Below are positions 32,466 through 41,411 of a stretch of 51,041 nucleotides of DNA, one piece after another. Origin of the DNA: Methanobacteriota archaeon (GTDB lineage: Archaea; Halobacteriota; Methanosarcinia; Methanosarcinales; Methanosarcinaceae); NCBI GenBank assembly GCA_016841265.1, contig JAENZL010000019.1, positions 2,288 to 53,328 of the forward strand, read 5' to 3'. The translations under genes were made by a program, and so were the position numbers. Numbering within the stretch: position 1 is the stretch's first letter; each line of letters begins with the position of its first letter. The notes below the pieces were generated by a model. It was not told the origin of the DNA. It saw nothing but the letters and a program-made list of their open reading frames with translations, and did not search any database.

Positions 32466-34973
32466 TCACTCTTTTCTTGCGAAGTAGAGAGCTCCCAGAA
32501 GACCTGAAAGTGCAAATGCAATCTCAAACCCTGGTGTCTTCTGCTCCTCATCGCTTCTTTCTTCCACGGAGTCTTCTGGCACTTCAGAAGCAGGAGGCTC
32601 TTCGGATGCATCCGTTTCTCCTTCAGGAGTGAGCGTTCCCGAGCCCGGAGACTGCTCAACTTCTTCCTCAGGTTCCTCTTTCAGGGCGGGGATTATTCTG
32701 GCTTCTCCTGTCCCGCTGCCCCCTCTGTGATATGTCGTATCCTCGGGAACAGAGGATGGGGGTACAAGCGGGAGGAAATCGATATTGTCCCCTGATTCTG
32801 CGATGCTATATGGGGAATCAGAGATCCCGTCGTTATTTTTATCGGTTGCACTTTCGGAAAAGCCCGTTCCTTCCGGGCTTGCCCAGAAGTTTCCCCCAAG
32901 GTATGGGCCACCAATGATGTTTAGGCCCGGGGCTTTTGTGGTATTCCAGCGGTTTCCGGTGTTTGTACCTTCAATATAGGTGTTGTTTGTGTTGTTGAAG
33001 TAATTGTCGTAGATGAGGTTGTTGCTGGAAAATTCCAGATAGATTCCGTAGTCGTTATTATTCACAGTGCTGCTGAAAAGAGTGTTGTAGTTACTGGATA
33101 AAGCCAGATCGATTCCGTATTCGGAGTTATTGCAAGCCTCGTTTCCGGAAACGGTGTTGTTTTCGGACTGCACCAGCACGATTCCATAGCTATTATTACA
33201 GGCTGTGTTGTTGGAAAAAGTGTTATAGTTACTGGATAAAGCCAGATAGATTCCGTACTCAGAGTTATTGCATGCCTCGTTCTTTTCCACCGTGTTATTG
33301 CTGGACGAAACCAGATATATGCCGTATCTGGAGTTATTATAGGCTGTGTTGGTGGAAACTTTGTTCCTATCGGAAGATTCCAGCCAGATGCCGTATTCGG
33401 AGTTATTAAGGGCTATGTTTCCGGAAATTGTGTTGTTTCCGGACTGTTCCAGCCCGATTCCGTAGTTATTGTTGTAGGCTGTGTTGCCAGAAACCGTGTT
33501 ATTCCCTGAATAAATCAGGGCTATTCCGCCGAAGTTTTCATAAAGTATGTTGTTCTCGAAAGTACAGTTCTCCGCACCTCCCAGATAGATCCCGGCATAA
33601 GGGTATTCAGCCCCTGTTATGTTAAAACCGCTGATCGTAACGGAATTGGAAGTTATGTTAAATACGGGCTTCCCGGGATCCGGAGCCTGAACCCCTGTAA
33701 GCCCGGACCCGCTTTCGGAACATATGGTCAGGCTCTTTGTAACTTCCACATTTTCCCGGTATGCCCCTTCCTCCACGAGAATGGTATGCCCTTCAAGAGT
33801 CCCGACATCGTCAATAGCTGCCTGGATCGAATCAAACTTCTTGCCGCTGTTTATGTTCAGGACAGGATTATTTACGGTGACTGTTATCAGGTCGCTTCCT
33901 GTTAGTCCGCCTTTGTCAGTCGCATTGGCACGGATGTAATAGTTACGGTTGTCAACTTTTGTGCTGTCCCATTCCACGTTCCAGAGGTAAGAATCTCCCA
34001 AAAAGGTGCCTGTTTCAGCCTTTCCGAGCTCATTCCAGCTCAGTCCGTCCGGGGAATATTCAAAGCTGCAGAAGTCCACGTCCCCGTCAACTGTTGTCGC
34101 GTTTACGTATATGGTTTCCGATATAACGGATCCGTTTAAGGCTTCGTTGAGCTCGACGTCCGGAGCCGAATTTTCACCTATTATGAAACTTGAGGCCTGC
34201 AGGCACAGAGGGTAGAGGTCCCTTCCTTCATACGGGGTGTCATTAATACCGTCTCCGTTTGAATCAGTACCTATGTAAGCATAGTAGTTTCCAAGGTGGC
34301 CATAGTATTCCCTGCCGCTGTAAGTATAAGTTACGGGGTCCGGAGTATTCCAGGTGATGGCCAGGTTGCTGCCAAAAGAAAAGTCCTGGATGTTCCCTGT
34401 GAAATCATTCAGGTAAATGTTTGCGCTGGAAGAATCCATCGAGATGCCCTTGATGCAGGAAGAAACCCGGTTATTGGAAAGCGTGACACCTTCGGAAGAA
34501 ATCAGGGAAATGCCACTAATTAAATAGCCATTCCCATTGTAACCATCAATTTCATTATTTTCAATCGTACAGTTTGCTCCCTCTATTTTGATACCTATGG
34601 AAGCACTGTTGCGCTTTATGGTAAATCCGCTTATACTTACCGAATTAGTCGGGTTTTTGATTGTAAATACGGGAAGACCTATCATGGGATTGTCACGGAC
34701 TATAACATCAGCTTCCGCAATGAGTGCTAAATTCTTAGCGATTTCAACGCAATCGGTATAGGTCCCGCTGTGTACGATAATTGTGTCCCCATCCCGCGCT
34801 CCGTCCACTGCATTCTGGATATTACGTATTGCACGCCCGTTGGAGTCACTGCTGGGATAAACATGAATTTCTTCTGCCGCGGCTATCCCGGTGAATATCA
34901 TAAGAACCGCTGCAATTGCTGTCAAGCAAACTATTTTCCTGTTTCTTTTTCGGATTCTTCCCTTACTTTTCAT
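32466..34973 (-). CDS. Surface parallel beta-helix (NosD-type) protein with PGF-CTERM anchor
   Basis: An 835-aa cell-surface protein. A basic N-terminus and hydrophobic signal sequence (about 1-33) precede a first right-handed beta-helix region (about 35-255, opening NIQNAVDGARDGDTIIVHSGTY). An Ig-like segment (about 265-365, SAPDVELNEALNGSVISETIYVNAT) follows. A second, longer beta-helix (about 370-700) has NosD-like repeats around NNSEYGIYLxxSSNNTV. After an acidic spacer comes TPGFEIAFALSGLLGALYFARKE, a PGF-CTERM signal of the type cleaved and lipid-anchored by archaeosortase. Near-identical 23-residue repeats show recent duplication. It is convergent with the SDGGYV protein gene. Confidence 0.85.
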   Translation of the reverse strand: MKSKGRIRKRNRKIVCLTAIAAVLMIFTGIAAAEEIHVYPSSDSNGRAIRNIQNAVDGARDGDTIIVHSGTYTDCVEIAKNLALIAEADVIVRDNPMIGLPVFTIKNPTNSVSISGFTIKRNSASIGIKIEGANCTIENNEIDGYNGNGYLISGISLISSEGVTLSNNRVSSCIKGISMDSSSANIYLNDFTGNIQDFSFGSNLAITWNTPDPVTYTYSGREYYGHLGNYYAYIGTDSNGDGINDTPYEGRDLYPLCLQASSFIIGENSAPDVELNEALNGSVISETIYVNATTVDGDVDFCSFEYSPDGLSWNELGKAETGTFLGDSYLWNVEWDSTKVDNRNYYIRANATDKGGLTGSDLITVTVNNPVLNINSGKKFDSIQAAIDDVGTLEGHTILVEEGAYRENVEVTKSLTICSESGSGLTGVQAPDPGKPVFNITSNSVTISGFNITGAEYPYAGIYLGGAENCTFENNILYENFGGIALIYSGNNTVSGNTAYNNNYGIGLEQSGNNTISGNIALNNSEYGIWLESSDRNKVSTNTAYNNSRYGIYLVSSSNNTVEKNEACNNSEYGIYLALSSNYNTFSNNTACNNSYGIVLVQSENNTVSGNEACNNSEYGIDLALSSNYNTLFSSTVNNNDYGIYLEFSSNNLIYDNYFNNTNNTYIEGTNTGNRWNTTKAPGLNIIGGPYLGGNFWASPEGTGFSESATDKNNDGISDSPYSIAESGDNIDFLPLVPPSSVPEDTTYHRGGSGTGEARIIPALKEEPEEEVEQSPGSGTLTPEGETDASEEPPASEVPEDSVEERSDEEQKTPGFEIAFALSGLLGALYFARKE

Positions 34974-35781
34974 AGGTATTCCTGCTGAAGTGTCTGCTTG
35001 TATTGTAAAAAGTGAATGAAATATCGATTTTCAAATTATTTTGAATGAAATATCGACTTTTATCTTTTTTAATGTATTAAATAATAATGAATGTTCTTAT
35101 ATTTTAATCCACGTATAATTTGTAGGTTATTTATGGGCAAAAAAATCAATCGCGGAAGCCACAAACTACATTCATCGAGAATTCTTCAGTTTTATTTTTA
35201 GGAAATTTGTACTACCTTTAAATCCTCAATATTTTTGGCCGTATCTATTTCCTTCTATTCTGCCCTGGACTATTCTTCCCCGGGTGCAGTCCGGTTTTCC
35301 TAAATCAAAGGTAAAAAGATAGGTAGAAAGTAAAAGTGACATGAGATATATAGAAAAACTTATTCAAAATTAAAAAGAGACTTAATATTTTTAGGTGTCA
35401 TGTAGTTATATATTTCCTTAATTTTTAATTTTCATTTTCGGAAAGGACCGCCAGGCAAGCTGGCGGAGGCTTTCGATCTCCTATCGGAAAAACGGTTTTA
35501 GGGGTCGATGGAATCAGTTCTGTAGTCAAAATTTATTCTTTTTGTTCTATTTTTATATTCTAAGTCCGTTTTTGGGATCCGTTTGATGAAACTTTGCTTT
35601 AGTTTTCTCTTCGTAGGCTTTATATTACTGTTTTTCACCAAAACTTTCTATGTATTTTTTATGAAATTTTACTAATAAATAAGAAAGTAAATATAAGATC
35701 AAGCTAAATTTATAACAAAAGATTATAAAAATCTTCAATATCTTTCTCAAATCTCAACAGAACTTGGGTTACTGATTCTCC
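34974..35781. other. Intergenic region with repeat-element copy 3
   Basis: An 800-bp AT-rich spacer between divergent genes. It contains copy 3 of the dispersed element (35265-35520) and AT-rich promoter-like DNA at about 35660-35740. No ORF is convincing. Confidence 0.55.
35265..35520. repeat. Dispersed hairpin element, copy 3
   Basis: GGAAAGGA is followed by the same hairpin CCGCCAGGCAAGCTGGCGG (35448-35466), then GAGGCTTTCGATCTC and a diverged tail with AACGGTTTTAGGGGTCGA. Upstream, GTGCAGTCCGGTTTTCC and AGACTTAATATTTTTAGGTG resemble the 5' part of copy 1. Confidence 0.75.
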
Positions 35782-37341
35782 ATGCCTGACAAGAAGCACC
35801 ACCATATCCCCGGTCCCATAGAAATTACCCACGAAATAGCTGAGGAAACGAAAGAAATAACTCATGAAATAGCGGAGGGAATCACCCATCTCTACTGTCC
35901 TGTAAACCTGAGGCGTCCCCCTTCCCTTAAGAACATGAGCCATCATTTGCACGAGCTCATTGAATCGAGGCTCTGGCTCAAGATCCTGCTGGGTATGTTC
36001 CTGGGGGTGGCTGTGGGACTGCTGCTCGGGCCGTTTGGGGGTTTTGTCGACCCGGGGATGGCGGAGGTCATCGGGGAATGGATCGCCCTTCCGGGGTACA
36101 TTTTCCTGGGCCTGCTGAAAATGATCGTGATCCCTCTTGTGCTTGCTTCCATCATCCTGGGGGTTGCTTCGAGCGAGAGTATGGCAGATCTTAAGAAAAC
36201 AGGCCTGTCAACTGCGCTTTACTTTATCGTGACCACGGCCATTGCGACCTGTATCGGGCTCGGGATGGCACTCTTCATCCGGCCCGGACAGTACATAAGC
36301 GGGGAGCTGCTCCAGGCTGCGATGGAAGGAGAAGCTCCCTCAACCGCGCAGGATATGGATTTTTCTTTATCGCTAGGGGACCTGCCTTCAAAGATCGGAG
36401 GGCTCCTCCCTGCTAACCCCCTGGACGCCATGGTGCAGGGGGAAATGCTGCAGGTCGTGATCATTGCTATCATAGTGGGTGTGGCCCTTGTCTCCCTGAG
36501 CAGGCGGCAGGCTGCCCCCCTGATCCACCTCCTGAACTCCGTGCAGGCGATCTGCATGACCGTGGTGAAGTGGAGCATGGCCCTTGCCCCGATTGCGGTT
36601 TTTGGGCTGCTTACCAAGTTCACCATCATGCTCGGGATAGATGCCCTGGTGGGCATGGCCGTTTACGTGGCAACGGTGCTGGCAAGCCTGGGACTCCTGA
36701 TGGGCATGAACCTGATAATAATCGCTGTCCTGGCCAGGAAGAACCCCTTCGAATTCCTGGGGGCCGTCAAGGACGTCCTCCTCCTTGCCTTTTCCACCTC
36801 AAGTTCCGCTGCCGTGATGCCGGTTTCCATCAAGACCGCCGAAGAAAAGCTGGGGGTCAGGCCTTCCATTTCCCAGTTCGTAATCCCCCTGGGCGCCACC
36901 GTGAACATGAACGGGACCGCCCTTTACCAGGGCGTTGCAACGGTCTTCCTGGCAGAAGTCTTCGGAATTCACCTGGGGCTCGGGCAGCTCGTGCTTGTTA
37001 TGGTCATGGCCGTGGCAGCCGCAATCGGCACTCCCTCGATTCCCGGGGTCGGAATAGTTATCCTGGCGATGATCCTGAGCAGCGTGGGAATCCCGACCAC
37101 CGGAATAGCCCTCATCATGGGGGTAGACCGTATCCTGGACATGACCCGTACGGCCGTAAACGTTGCCGGGGACCTGGTGACCTGCACGGTAATGGACCGC
37201 TTTATCGGAGGTAAGGTCGGGAAAGGAGACGGACTCGAAGGAGCCGAGGGTACCGCATGCATCCTTGGAGACGGGGATGACCCCAAGTTCAAGAGGGAAA
37301 AACCGGAACCTGTAGGCACGGGAGCTTCTGAAGAGGAGTGA
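35782..37341 (+). CDS. Dicarboxylate/amino acid:cation symporter (DAACS family)
   Basis: A 519-aa membrane protein of the glutamate/dicarboxylate symporter family (GltP/DctA-like), predicted to import anionic amino acids or C4-dicarboxylates with Na+ or H+. The transport core (about residues 60-470) has the serine-rich reentrant loop AFSTSSSAAVMPVSIK, the GATVNMNGTALYQ motif (usually NMDGT), AIGTPSIPGVG in the second hairpin, and DRILDMTRTAVNVAGDLV in the last helix. The N-terminus carries an extra His-rich hydrophilic region with an ITHEIAE repeat, and the C-terminus a 40-residue acidic tail. No Shine-Dalgarno precedes 35782; the in-frame ATG at 35935 would remove 51 residues and still leave the full transport core. 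Confidence 0.82.
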   Translation: MPDKKHHHIPGPIEITHEIAEETKEITHEIAEGITHLYCPVNLRRPPSLKNMSHHLHELIESRLWLKILLGMFLGVAVGLLLGPFGGFVDPGMAEVIGEWIALPGYIFLGLLKMIVIPLVLASIILGVASSESMADLKKTGLSTALYFIVTTAIATCIGLGMALFIRPGQYISGELLQAAMEGEAPSTAQDMDFSLSLGDLPSKIGGLLPANPLDAMVQGEMLQVVIIAIIVGVALVSLSRRQAAPLIHLLNSVQAICMTVVKWSMALAPIAVFGLLTKFTIMLGIDALVGMAVYVATVLASLGLLMGMNLIIIAVLARKNPFEFLGAVKDVLLLAFSTSSSAAVMPVSIKTAEEKLGVRPSISQFVIPLGATVNMNGTALYQGVATVFLAEVFGIHLGLGQLVLVMVMAVAAAIGTPSIPGVGIVILAMILSSVGIPTTGIALIMGVDRILDMTRTAVNVAGDLVTCTVMDRFIGGKVGKGDGLEGAEGTACILGDGDDPKFKREKPEPVGTGASEEE

Positions 37342-37666
37342 AAAAGGTGTAACGTGAGAGAAGTGACAGTGATCCGGGCTTCCATAAACACTAAGCGGCC
37401 TATCAGATGCCTTTTTTCCCTTATCCCTATTTTTTGAAATCAAATATAGAAGGTCTAGCGACCTTGAAGCGCTGCCAACCTCGGAGGTACTGCTAATCAT
37501 GGAGGTACTGCCAACCTCGGAAGCACTGCTAACCATGGAGGTACTGCTAATCATGGAGGTACTGCTAACTGTGGAAGCACCGGGAAAATGCTTGGCGAAG
37601 CATACAGGGCCTGTCCGGAAAAGCTGAAAATTCCAGAAATCACACCATTCTGAGTCTTTTTCGGAC
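37342..37666. other. Intergenic region between convergent genes, with 18-bp minisatellite
   Basis: Apart from the repeat array at 37465-37583 nothing is recognised. The array keeps an open frame on the minus strand only because its unit is a multiple of three. Confidence 0.5.
37465..37583. repeat. 18-bp tandem repeat, about 6.5 copies
   Basis: Units such as GGAGGTACTGCTAATCAT and GGAAGCACTGCTAACCAT follow each other at 37483, 37501, 37519, 37537, 37555 and 37573, with a diverged unit before. Two unit types alternate, which suggests a higher-order 36-54 bp duplication. Confidence 0.9.
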
Positions 37667-39427
37667 TTAGAGCCCCCTTTTCCTTATATACAGTTCGAGG
37701 GCTTTTCTTACCCTTTCCTCCTCAAGCATCCCTGTGGTCGAGGCGGTTTCAAAGAACCTTTTTGGCAGGGCCAGGTTTTCAAACTTGAACCCGAACTTCT
37801 TTTTTAATTCGTATTTTTTCCTGAATATCTCCTTTCCGAGTTCTGTCAGCTCTGCCGGGCTTCTGTAGATACCCAGGGTTGCGAGGGCTTCGGATACCAC
37901 TTCCGGGGTGTAGACGCCCCGTGCAAAGAGGCAGATGGTGAGGGCGTTGAGCATGCAGCGCAGGTCGTCTTCTTTGATTACCATGTCGACGATTTCTTCG
38001 TCCGAGAGCTCTTTGTTAAAGGCCTTCTGGTCTACGGAGTAACCGGCGTTATCTACGTGGGAATGGCGGGTGCCCATGGACAGCCCGACAATGTTTCCCA
38101 TCCCTGTGTGGTATCCCGGGATTTCCAGTCCCCCGAGCTGCATGGCAAAATCCTCTCCCCCGTATTTTTTCGAGGCAAAGACCACTCCTTTAGCCAGACT
38201 CGAGTAAAATTCGTTCGGGGCCTGGACGGTCAGCTCTATTGCCCGCATATAGGTCCTGTGGTCGCCCCATTCCAGTTTAAGTCCCAGGGTTTCTTTGGTC
38301 GATATCTTCCCAAAGGCCTGCATTTCGGTCGCCCAGGCAAGTATGACTCCCATGCTTATGACGTCCACCCCCACATTTTCGCAGGCATCAATCAGTTCAA
38401 GCACGGCTTCGGGGTTTGAAACCCCGAGGTTTGAGCCTACTGAATAGATAAGCTCGTAATCGTAAGAAATATTCAGGGTTTCATACTCGTGGGACTTGGA
38501 AAAGGGCCGCTTGAGCATTGCTACGTGAATGCAGCCGATAGGACAGCCTGCGCAGGAGACGCGGCGGATCAGGTGGTTGTCTGCAAAATGCTCCCCTGAA
38601 ATCGTTTCCGCCCCTTCGAAAGAACTCTCCTGCAGGTTCTTAGTGGGAAGCCCCTTCAATTCGTTCAGGACAAGGATGTTTTCGCTTGTGCCGAGGTTGT
38701 GGTACTTTTCCATCAGGCCTGTTTTTACAATCGTTTCATAGAGCACCTTATACATCTTCCGGTAGTCCTTGTGCCGGGGACTCCGGATTTCCTGGTCGCC
38801 TGAAATGACAATTGCTTTCAGTTTCTTTGCCCCGAGCACGGCCCCGAGCCCCAGGCGCCCGAAGTGCCTGTAGGTGTCCACGTTCACGCTTGCAAAGCTT
38901 ACCCCTCTCTCGCCTGCAAGCCCGGTCCTTATGATGCTCCGCCGACCTGCCCCTTTCTCTACCCGGCGGAGAATTTTCCCGATATCGGTAGTTGAGGAAA
39001 GCCCCCAGATTGAGGATGCGTCCTTAAAAGTTATCTCACCATTGTGAATTGCAACATAAACGGGATACTCCGACGCTCCTTTGATGACAATGGTTTCATA
39101 CCCTGCAAAACGCATGGACATTGCCAGGTGTCCGCCTGCGTAGGATTCTCCCAGTTCTCCGTTCAGGGGGGAGCGGAACATCGCGACTGTTTTCGTGCAG
39201 GTGGGATAGACCCCTGAAAGGGGGCCCGTGCTCAGGATAACGGGCATATCGGGGTCAAGAGGGCCTGTACCTTCCTTATATTCTTCGAGCATGAGTTCGG
39301 TGGCCACCCCGACACCTCCCAGGTACTTTTCATAGAGGTCCTTCCGTTCCACGATGTCATAGGTCTTGTTGCTAAGGTCCAGGTAGAGTACGCTGGTCAG
39401 GCCGGGAATTACGCTTGAACAGGCCAT
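37667..39427 (-). CDS. aor: Aldehyde ferredoxin oxidoreductase (tungsten enzyme)
   Basis: A 586-aa enzyme of the AOR family, predicted to oxidise aldehydes to carboxylates with a tungsten-bis-pterin cofactor and one 4Fe-4S cluster, passing electrons to ferredoxin in the cytosol. The N-terminal domain (about 1-210) has the family's TGPLSGVYPTCTKTV and ESYAGGHLAMSMRFAGYETIVIKG pterin-binding segments. The cluster cysteines are in CAGCPIGC (about 297-304), with the fourth expected later, probably in DDLRCMLNALTICLFARG. Length fits the family. GGAGTTGAG precedes the ATG. The gene starts 37 bp after the ferredoxin gene on the same strand, so the two are likely one transcript. Substrate specificity cannot be read from the sequence. 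Confidence 0.88.
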   Translation of the reverse strand: MACSSVIPGLTSVLYLDLSNKTYDIVERKDLYEKYLGGVGVATELMLEEYKEGTGPLDPDMPVILSTGPLSGVYPTCTKTVAMFRSPLNGELGESYAGGHLAMSMRFAGYETIVIKGASEYPVYVAIHNGEITFKDASSIWGLSSTTDIGKILRRVEKGAGRRSIIRTGLAGERGVSFASVNVDTYRHFGRLGLGAVLGAKKLKAIVISGDQEIRSPRHKDYRKMYKVLYETIVKTGLMEKYHNLGTSENILVLNELKGLPTKNLQESSFEGAETISGEHFADNHLIRRVSCAGCPIGCIHVAMLKRPFSKSHEYETLNISYDYELIYSVGSNLGVSNPEAVLELIDACENVGVDVISMGVILAWATEMQAFGKISTKETLGLKLEWGDHRTYMRAIELTVQAPNEFYSSLAKGVVFASKKYGGEDFAMQLGGLEIPGYHTGMGNIVGLSMGTRHSHVDNAGYSVDQKAFNKELSDEEIVDMVIKEDDLRCMLNALTICLFARGVYTPEVVSEALATLGIYRSPAELTELGKEIFRKKYELKKKFGFKFENLALPKRFFETASTTGMLEEERVRKALELYIRKRGL

Positions 39428-39464
39428 TATTTCTCAACTCCGGGTTTTACACTTGAACCATGCA

Positions 39465-39992
39465 TCATTTCTCAGCTCCGGATTCTGTCTTTTCCGGGGA
39501 AGCCGTTTCCTGCTGTCCCTGCCGCGGTTCCGGCAAAACTTCCTGGCTTTCTTCAGCTTCAGTATCCGTAATTATCGGTTCCCCGCTTTCATCCACTTCT
39601 ATCATTTCCAGCACGTCATGGGGGCAAAACTTAGCGCAGACCCCGCAGTGCCTGCATATGACCGCTTTCTTTCCCGAGTCAAGGTGGATTGCCCCTACCA
39701 GACAGGCGTCCATACAGTTTTCGCAGCCGTTGCAAAGCTCCTTATGGACTACCACACCCCCACCTTTGCGTTTGGTCAGCGCCCCCTGAGGGCAGGCTTT
39801 TGCACAGGGAGGGTCAATGCAGGCGTGGCAGACTATGGAAACATAGGCGCTTTCTATCCCTCCGCTTGTCTGGATATCGATCGCACTGTTTTTCAGAGAA
39901 ATCGTGTCGTAGTACGTCCGCGCACAGGCCATCATGCAGGAATAGCACCCGATGCAGCGGGCCTGGTTTGCAACCTTGAGCCTTTTTGCCAT
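39465..39992 (-). CDS. Polyferredoxin-type 4Fe-4S protein, AOR electron partner
   Basis: A 175-aa iron-sulfur protein of the HycB/DmsB-like type. Four cysteine clusters can be read: CIGCYSCMMAC (about 13-23), CHACIDPPCAKACP (about 55-68), CNGCENCMDACL (about 86-97) and CRHCGVCAKFCP (about 112-123). Together they could hold up to four 4Fe-4S centres. The last 45 residues are an acidic, Gln/Glu-rich tail. It lies directly upstream of the aldehyde ferredoxin oxidoreductase gene and is the obvious electron acceptor or shuttle for it. The start ATG has a GGGGAACTGGAG-type ribosome-binding region. No signal peptide is present. Confidence 0.85.
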   Translation of the reverse strand: MAKRLKVANQARCIGCYSCMMACARTYYDTISLKNSAIDIQTSGGIESAYVSIVCHACIDPPCAKACPQGALTKRKGGGVVVHKELCNGCENCMDACLVGAIHLDSGKKAVICRHCGVCAKFCPHDVLEMIEVDESGEPIITDTEAEESQEVLPEPRQGQQETASPEKTESGAEK

Positions 39993-40238
39993 TAGTTCCC
40001 GCTCCAGTTCCCCTATGAAGGAAAGTTCCCCATTAAGAAAAATATGTGCCCTCGGTTTATATATTATGGCATTGGGCTGGTTCGGGATATTTTCCTCTGC
40101 ACAATTCTAAAAAAACAATACTTTTTTGATTGTTGTATAAAAAGGTTGTGCTGATAGAAATCTTCACTTGAATGTATATCGAAATGTTTTTATTTGTAGA
40201 TCGCATAACTAGGATAGTGGATTCCGGTTTGTTAAACT

Positions 40239-40271
40239 ACTTATAAATAGTTATCGGAGATTTTCCGATAA
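40239..40271 (+). promoter_or_regulatory. TATA box and palindromic operator-like site for the 38-aa protein
   Basis: ACTTATAAATAG (40238-40249) is a TATA box. Directly after it TTATCGGA (40251-40258) and TCCGATAA (40264-40271) form a perfect 8-bp inverted repeat. Transcription would begin near the right arm, just before the AAGGAAGG ribosome-binding site. The palindrome is therefore placed where a repressor would block initiation. Confidence 0.5.
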
Positions 40272-40283
40272 GGAAGGTTCCCT

Positions 40284-40400
40284 ATGCAGCAAAACAAAAT
40301 GATGCAGCACGACAAAATGATGCAGCAAAACAAGGTGATTATCGGTACTTTTAGTCTACTGTTCACTCTGGTAGCGCTAATCGGATTGTACTGGGTCTGA
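40284..40400 (+). CDS. 38-aa single-span membrane protein
   Basis: A very small gene encoding a 38-residue protein. The N-terminal 17 residues are polar and repeat Met-Met-Gln and Gln-Asn-Lys units (MQQNKMMQHDKMMQQNK). The rest (VIIGTFSLLFTLVALIGLYWV) is one hydrophobic transmembrane helix reaching the C-terminus. The case for a real gene is a TATA box, a palindrome and AAGGAAGG, all at suitable spacing before the ATG. No family is recognised. Small single-span proteins often act as regulators or subunits of membrane complexes; that is inference. It is transcribed away from the AOR-ferredoxin pair, which starts 290 bp to the left. Confidence 0.6.
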   Translation: MQQNKMMQHDKMMQQNKVIIGTFSLLFTLVALIGLYWV

Positions 40401-40577
40401 CCTGAACCCTGTGGGTTTGGGTACAGAGGCTCCGGAGAAAGCAAAACTCAATTTCTTGAGTTGGATACTGCTTCCAGGTGCGTGCCTTTCCAGGCTTCCA
40501 TGAAACGCAGATGCTGATAAAAAATCCGATTTTACACGGGACCGGATATTTTCTTTGCGGTTCCAGTCAGTTACTTA

Positions 40578-40887
40578 ATGTTTGCCCTGTACACGGTATC
40601 AGGGAAGCCCGGGGTTTCCGGGATTTCTCTAAAACTTGTACAGTAGTTCCTGCTTGAAGTTAAGCTCGGCAGAGGACGTTGTTGAAAAATAGCCCCGGCC
40701 CCAGGTAGTGGAACCGAAATCGGCGTACACGTCATGCCGGGTTCGGAAAAGTCCCGGGAGTGCAGGAAGTATGAACCTGCAAGAGTTATCGATGAAAAGG
40801 TCTTGGCTGGGGGATAGCGAAAAAGGAATTTCGTCCCTTCGGTTCAGGATAACGTATTCAAACCAAAACATTTCAACCTCTTTTCCA
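40578..40887 (-). pseudogene. Possible remnant of a larger gene, frameshifted
   Basis: Minus-strand reading gives a protein-like stretch (EYVILNRRDEIPFSLSP onward to TSSAELNFKQELLYKF, stop at 40629). After the stop another frame continues with EIPETPGFPDTVYRANIK to a stop near 40578, suggesting one frameshift near the end of a former gene. The SAELNFKQELLYKF pattern loosely resembles C-terminal beta-barrel strands of bacterial surface proteins, which would be odd here; no family is claimed. At the other end it runs into the 13-bp repeat array and loses any homologous start. Confidence 0.3.
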
Positions 40888-40958
40888 TTGCTCTTTTCCA
40901 TTGCTCTTTTCCATTGCTCTTTTCCATTGCTCTTTTCCATTGCTCTTTTCCATTGCTA
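40881..40958. repeat. 13-bp tandem repeat, 6 copies
   Basis: TTTTCCATTGCTC is repeated at 13-base intervals from 40881; the sixth copy ends in A. Because 13 is not a multiple of three, the repeat cannot be stably coding. Confidence 0.95.
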
Positions 40959-41106
40959 TTGCTATCTTACCTTTTCATTTTTTCTTGTTACCTTCCATCT
41001 CCATTTTTTTAGTATATCTTTTATCTTCATTTTTAACTTCCGTTATTTCCGATTACCTCCCCGTATTTATATCAAAACGTATATAGTATCAGCCGGGTGA
41101 AGGAAA

Positions 41107-41244
41107 ATGGATAAATGTGAACATTGTGGAAAGGAGACTGACAACTTTGTTAAAATAAAAGGGAAGAAGTTCTGCACGGAATGTGCCGTGGAAGAGCAAA
41201 AAGATCTGGACCTCGACAGTCTTGGCTACAGTGCCTGCATCTGA
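41107..41244 (+). CDS. 45-aa zinc-ribbon protein
   Basis: A very small gene encoding 45 residues. It has two CxxC knuckles, CEHC at residues 4-7 and CTEC at 24-27, which can bind one zinc ion, followed by an acidic helix (EEQKDLDLD) and a final CI. The start ATG has GGTGAAGG five bases upstream and a TATA-like sequence about 40 bases upstream. The protein resembles the N-terminus of the FAD protein encoded 168 bp downstream (MAKCIKCGEEE), so the two may be functionally linked or share origin. Small zinc ribbons of this sort often bind nucleic acids or partner proteins; no function is assigned. Confidence 0.65.
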   Translation: MDKCEHCGKETDNFVKIKGKKFCTECAVEEQKDLDLDSLGYSACI

Positions 41245-41411
41245 ACCTGTCATAAAAAGGCATTTTTGAGGAAATATAATGCCCTTTCTAAAAAAATTAT
41301 ATATAATGTAATTTTTAACATATGCTGTGATTAAGGCACTTTATACAGTTGCATTAAATAATTTTATATTTTATGCGTTCCACTGTAGGTGGAATTGTGT
41401 TGTGAGTTGAG

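Larger units (their letters stand above)
40401..41106. other. Intergenic region with a probable gene remnant and a 13-bp array
   Basis: It contains a minus-strand decayed coding stretch (40578-40887), a 13-bp tandem array (40881-40958) and, at its right end, a TATA-like tatttatatc (about 41064-41073) for the 45-aa zinc-ribbon gene. Confidence 0.5.

Noticed and set aside
37465-37583. Coding minisatellite on the minus strand
   Set aside because: The open frame is explained by an 18-bp unit; there is no ribosome-binding site and it overlaps the neighbouring gene ends.
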